Source: Candidatus Rokuibacteriota bacterium | GTDB lineage: Bacteria > Methylomirabilota > Methylomirabilia > Rokubacteriales > CSP1-6 | Length of the DNA stretch: 53,172 nt | NCBI GenBank assembly: GCA_003220265.1 | Contig: QHRW01000122.1 | Span: 1 to 53,172, forward strand | Reading direction: 5' to 3' | Part shown: piece after piece, positions 53,092 to 53,172 of the stretch | Layout: every line of letters starts with the position of its first letter | Numbering within the stretch: the stretch's first letter is position 1 | Notes under the pieces: model-generated | Told to the model about the DNA's origin: nothing | What the model saw: only the letters and a program-made list of their open reading frames with translations | The model's database searches: none | Position numbers and translations under genes: made by a program

Positions 53092-53172
53092 CTAATCCAG
53101 GTGGGCTTCGCCGGCGGTCTCCCAGCTCACGCTCGTGACGCTCGGGTGGCGGCCGAGCTGCCGCGCGATTTG
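53092..53172 (-). CDS. C-terminal end of an unknown gene (partial)
   Basis: 26 codons and a TAG stop, running off the right edge (ends RHPSVTSVSWETAGEAHLD). The pattern PSVTSVSWE resembles the last strand of small ACT-like regulatory tails such as those on MgtC-type proteins, but this is too little to assign. Convergent with the membrane protein gene, four bases apart. Confidence 0.4.
   Translation of the reverse strand, partial: QIARQLGRHPSVTSVSWETAGEAHLD

Overview
This 53 kb window comes from a very GC-rich bacterium (third codon positions almost always G or C) with short intergenic gaps and many start/stop overlaps. The gene mix is branched-chain-type (Liv) ABC importers with two related binding proteins, amidohydrolases, LigAB-type dioxygenase, UbiD decarboxylase, fumarylacetoacetate-hydrolase-family protein, molybdenum hydroxylase, D-lactate-dehydrogenase-like FAD/Fe-S protein, P450 and methanethiol oxidase. 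This suits an aerobic soil heterotroph that uses aromatic, organic-acid and sulfur compounds. From gene content I infer a Rokubacteria/Methylomirabilota-like lineage; no rRNA or other marker is present to prove it. No tRNA, rRNA, CRISPR array or insertion sequence was recognised.

Layout. 1-2256: the end of an unknown gene, a strong bidirectional terminator, then a minus-strand polysaccharide deacetylase-LigB-LigA trio. 2325-7939: a plus-strand amidohydrolase-LivH-LivM-binding protein-LivG-LivF import operon. 7932-14533: a minus-strand block with a small cysteine-rich secreted protein, a Tat-exported FAH-family protein, a beta-hydroxyacid dehydrogenase, a second Liv-type binding protein, an exported alpha/beta hydrolase and an aldo/keto reductase. 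14625-22168: a plus-strand block with a MalY/PatB-like aminotransferase, hybrid histidine kinase, cyclase, DUF1207 outer-membrane protein, UbiD decarboxylase and NUDIX hydrolase. 22172-32560: mixed strands with a dienelactone hydrolase, PD-(D/E)xK-like protein, caspase-PEGA protein, TauE/SafE permease, a large unknown His-rich protein, P450, FAD/Fe-S dehydrogenase, a second cysteine-rich secreted protein and a TlpA-like thioredoxin.

32557-44079 is a long minus-strand stretch. Alcohol dehydrogenase, ROK kinase, ChbG deacetylase, methyltransferase and a small protein form one tightly coupled operon. Next come TrxC and a three-subunit PaoABC-like molybdenum hydroxylase. A scrap zone (40451-41160) follows, then an alpha/beta hydrolase, gamma-glutamyltransferase and lipoprotein. 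44120-47223 holds NUDIX and a Ski2-like helicase. 47485-51268 is a plus-strand YciI-AroM-methanethiol oxidase-SCO1-pilin-like series. A self-regulated TetR gene with its coupled membrane protein closes the window.

The most interesting observation is a short AhpD/carboxymuconolactone-decarboxylase-like gene at 40879-41136 (minus). Its only interruption is an in-frame TGA at the position of the second cysteine of the family's CxxC. A perfect hairpin with a GG-containing loop follows at the distance expected of a bacterial SECIS element. It is either an unrecognised selenoprotein or a gene inactivated by one nonsense mutation. Other points are a GC-rich double-hairpin repeat flanking both Liv binding-protein genes, a two-member C-x6-C-x11-CYC secreted family, three convergent gene pairs whose TAG stops share one CTAG, and a TetR operator lying inside its own promoter spacer.
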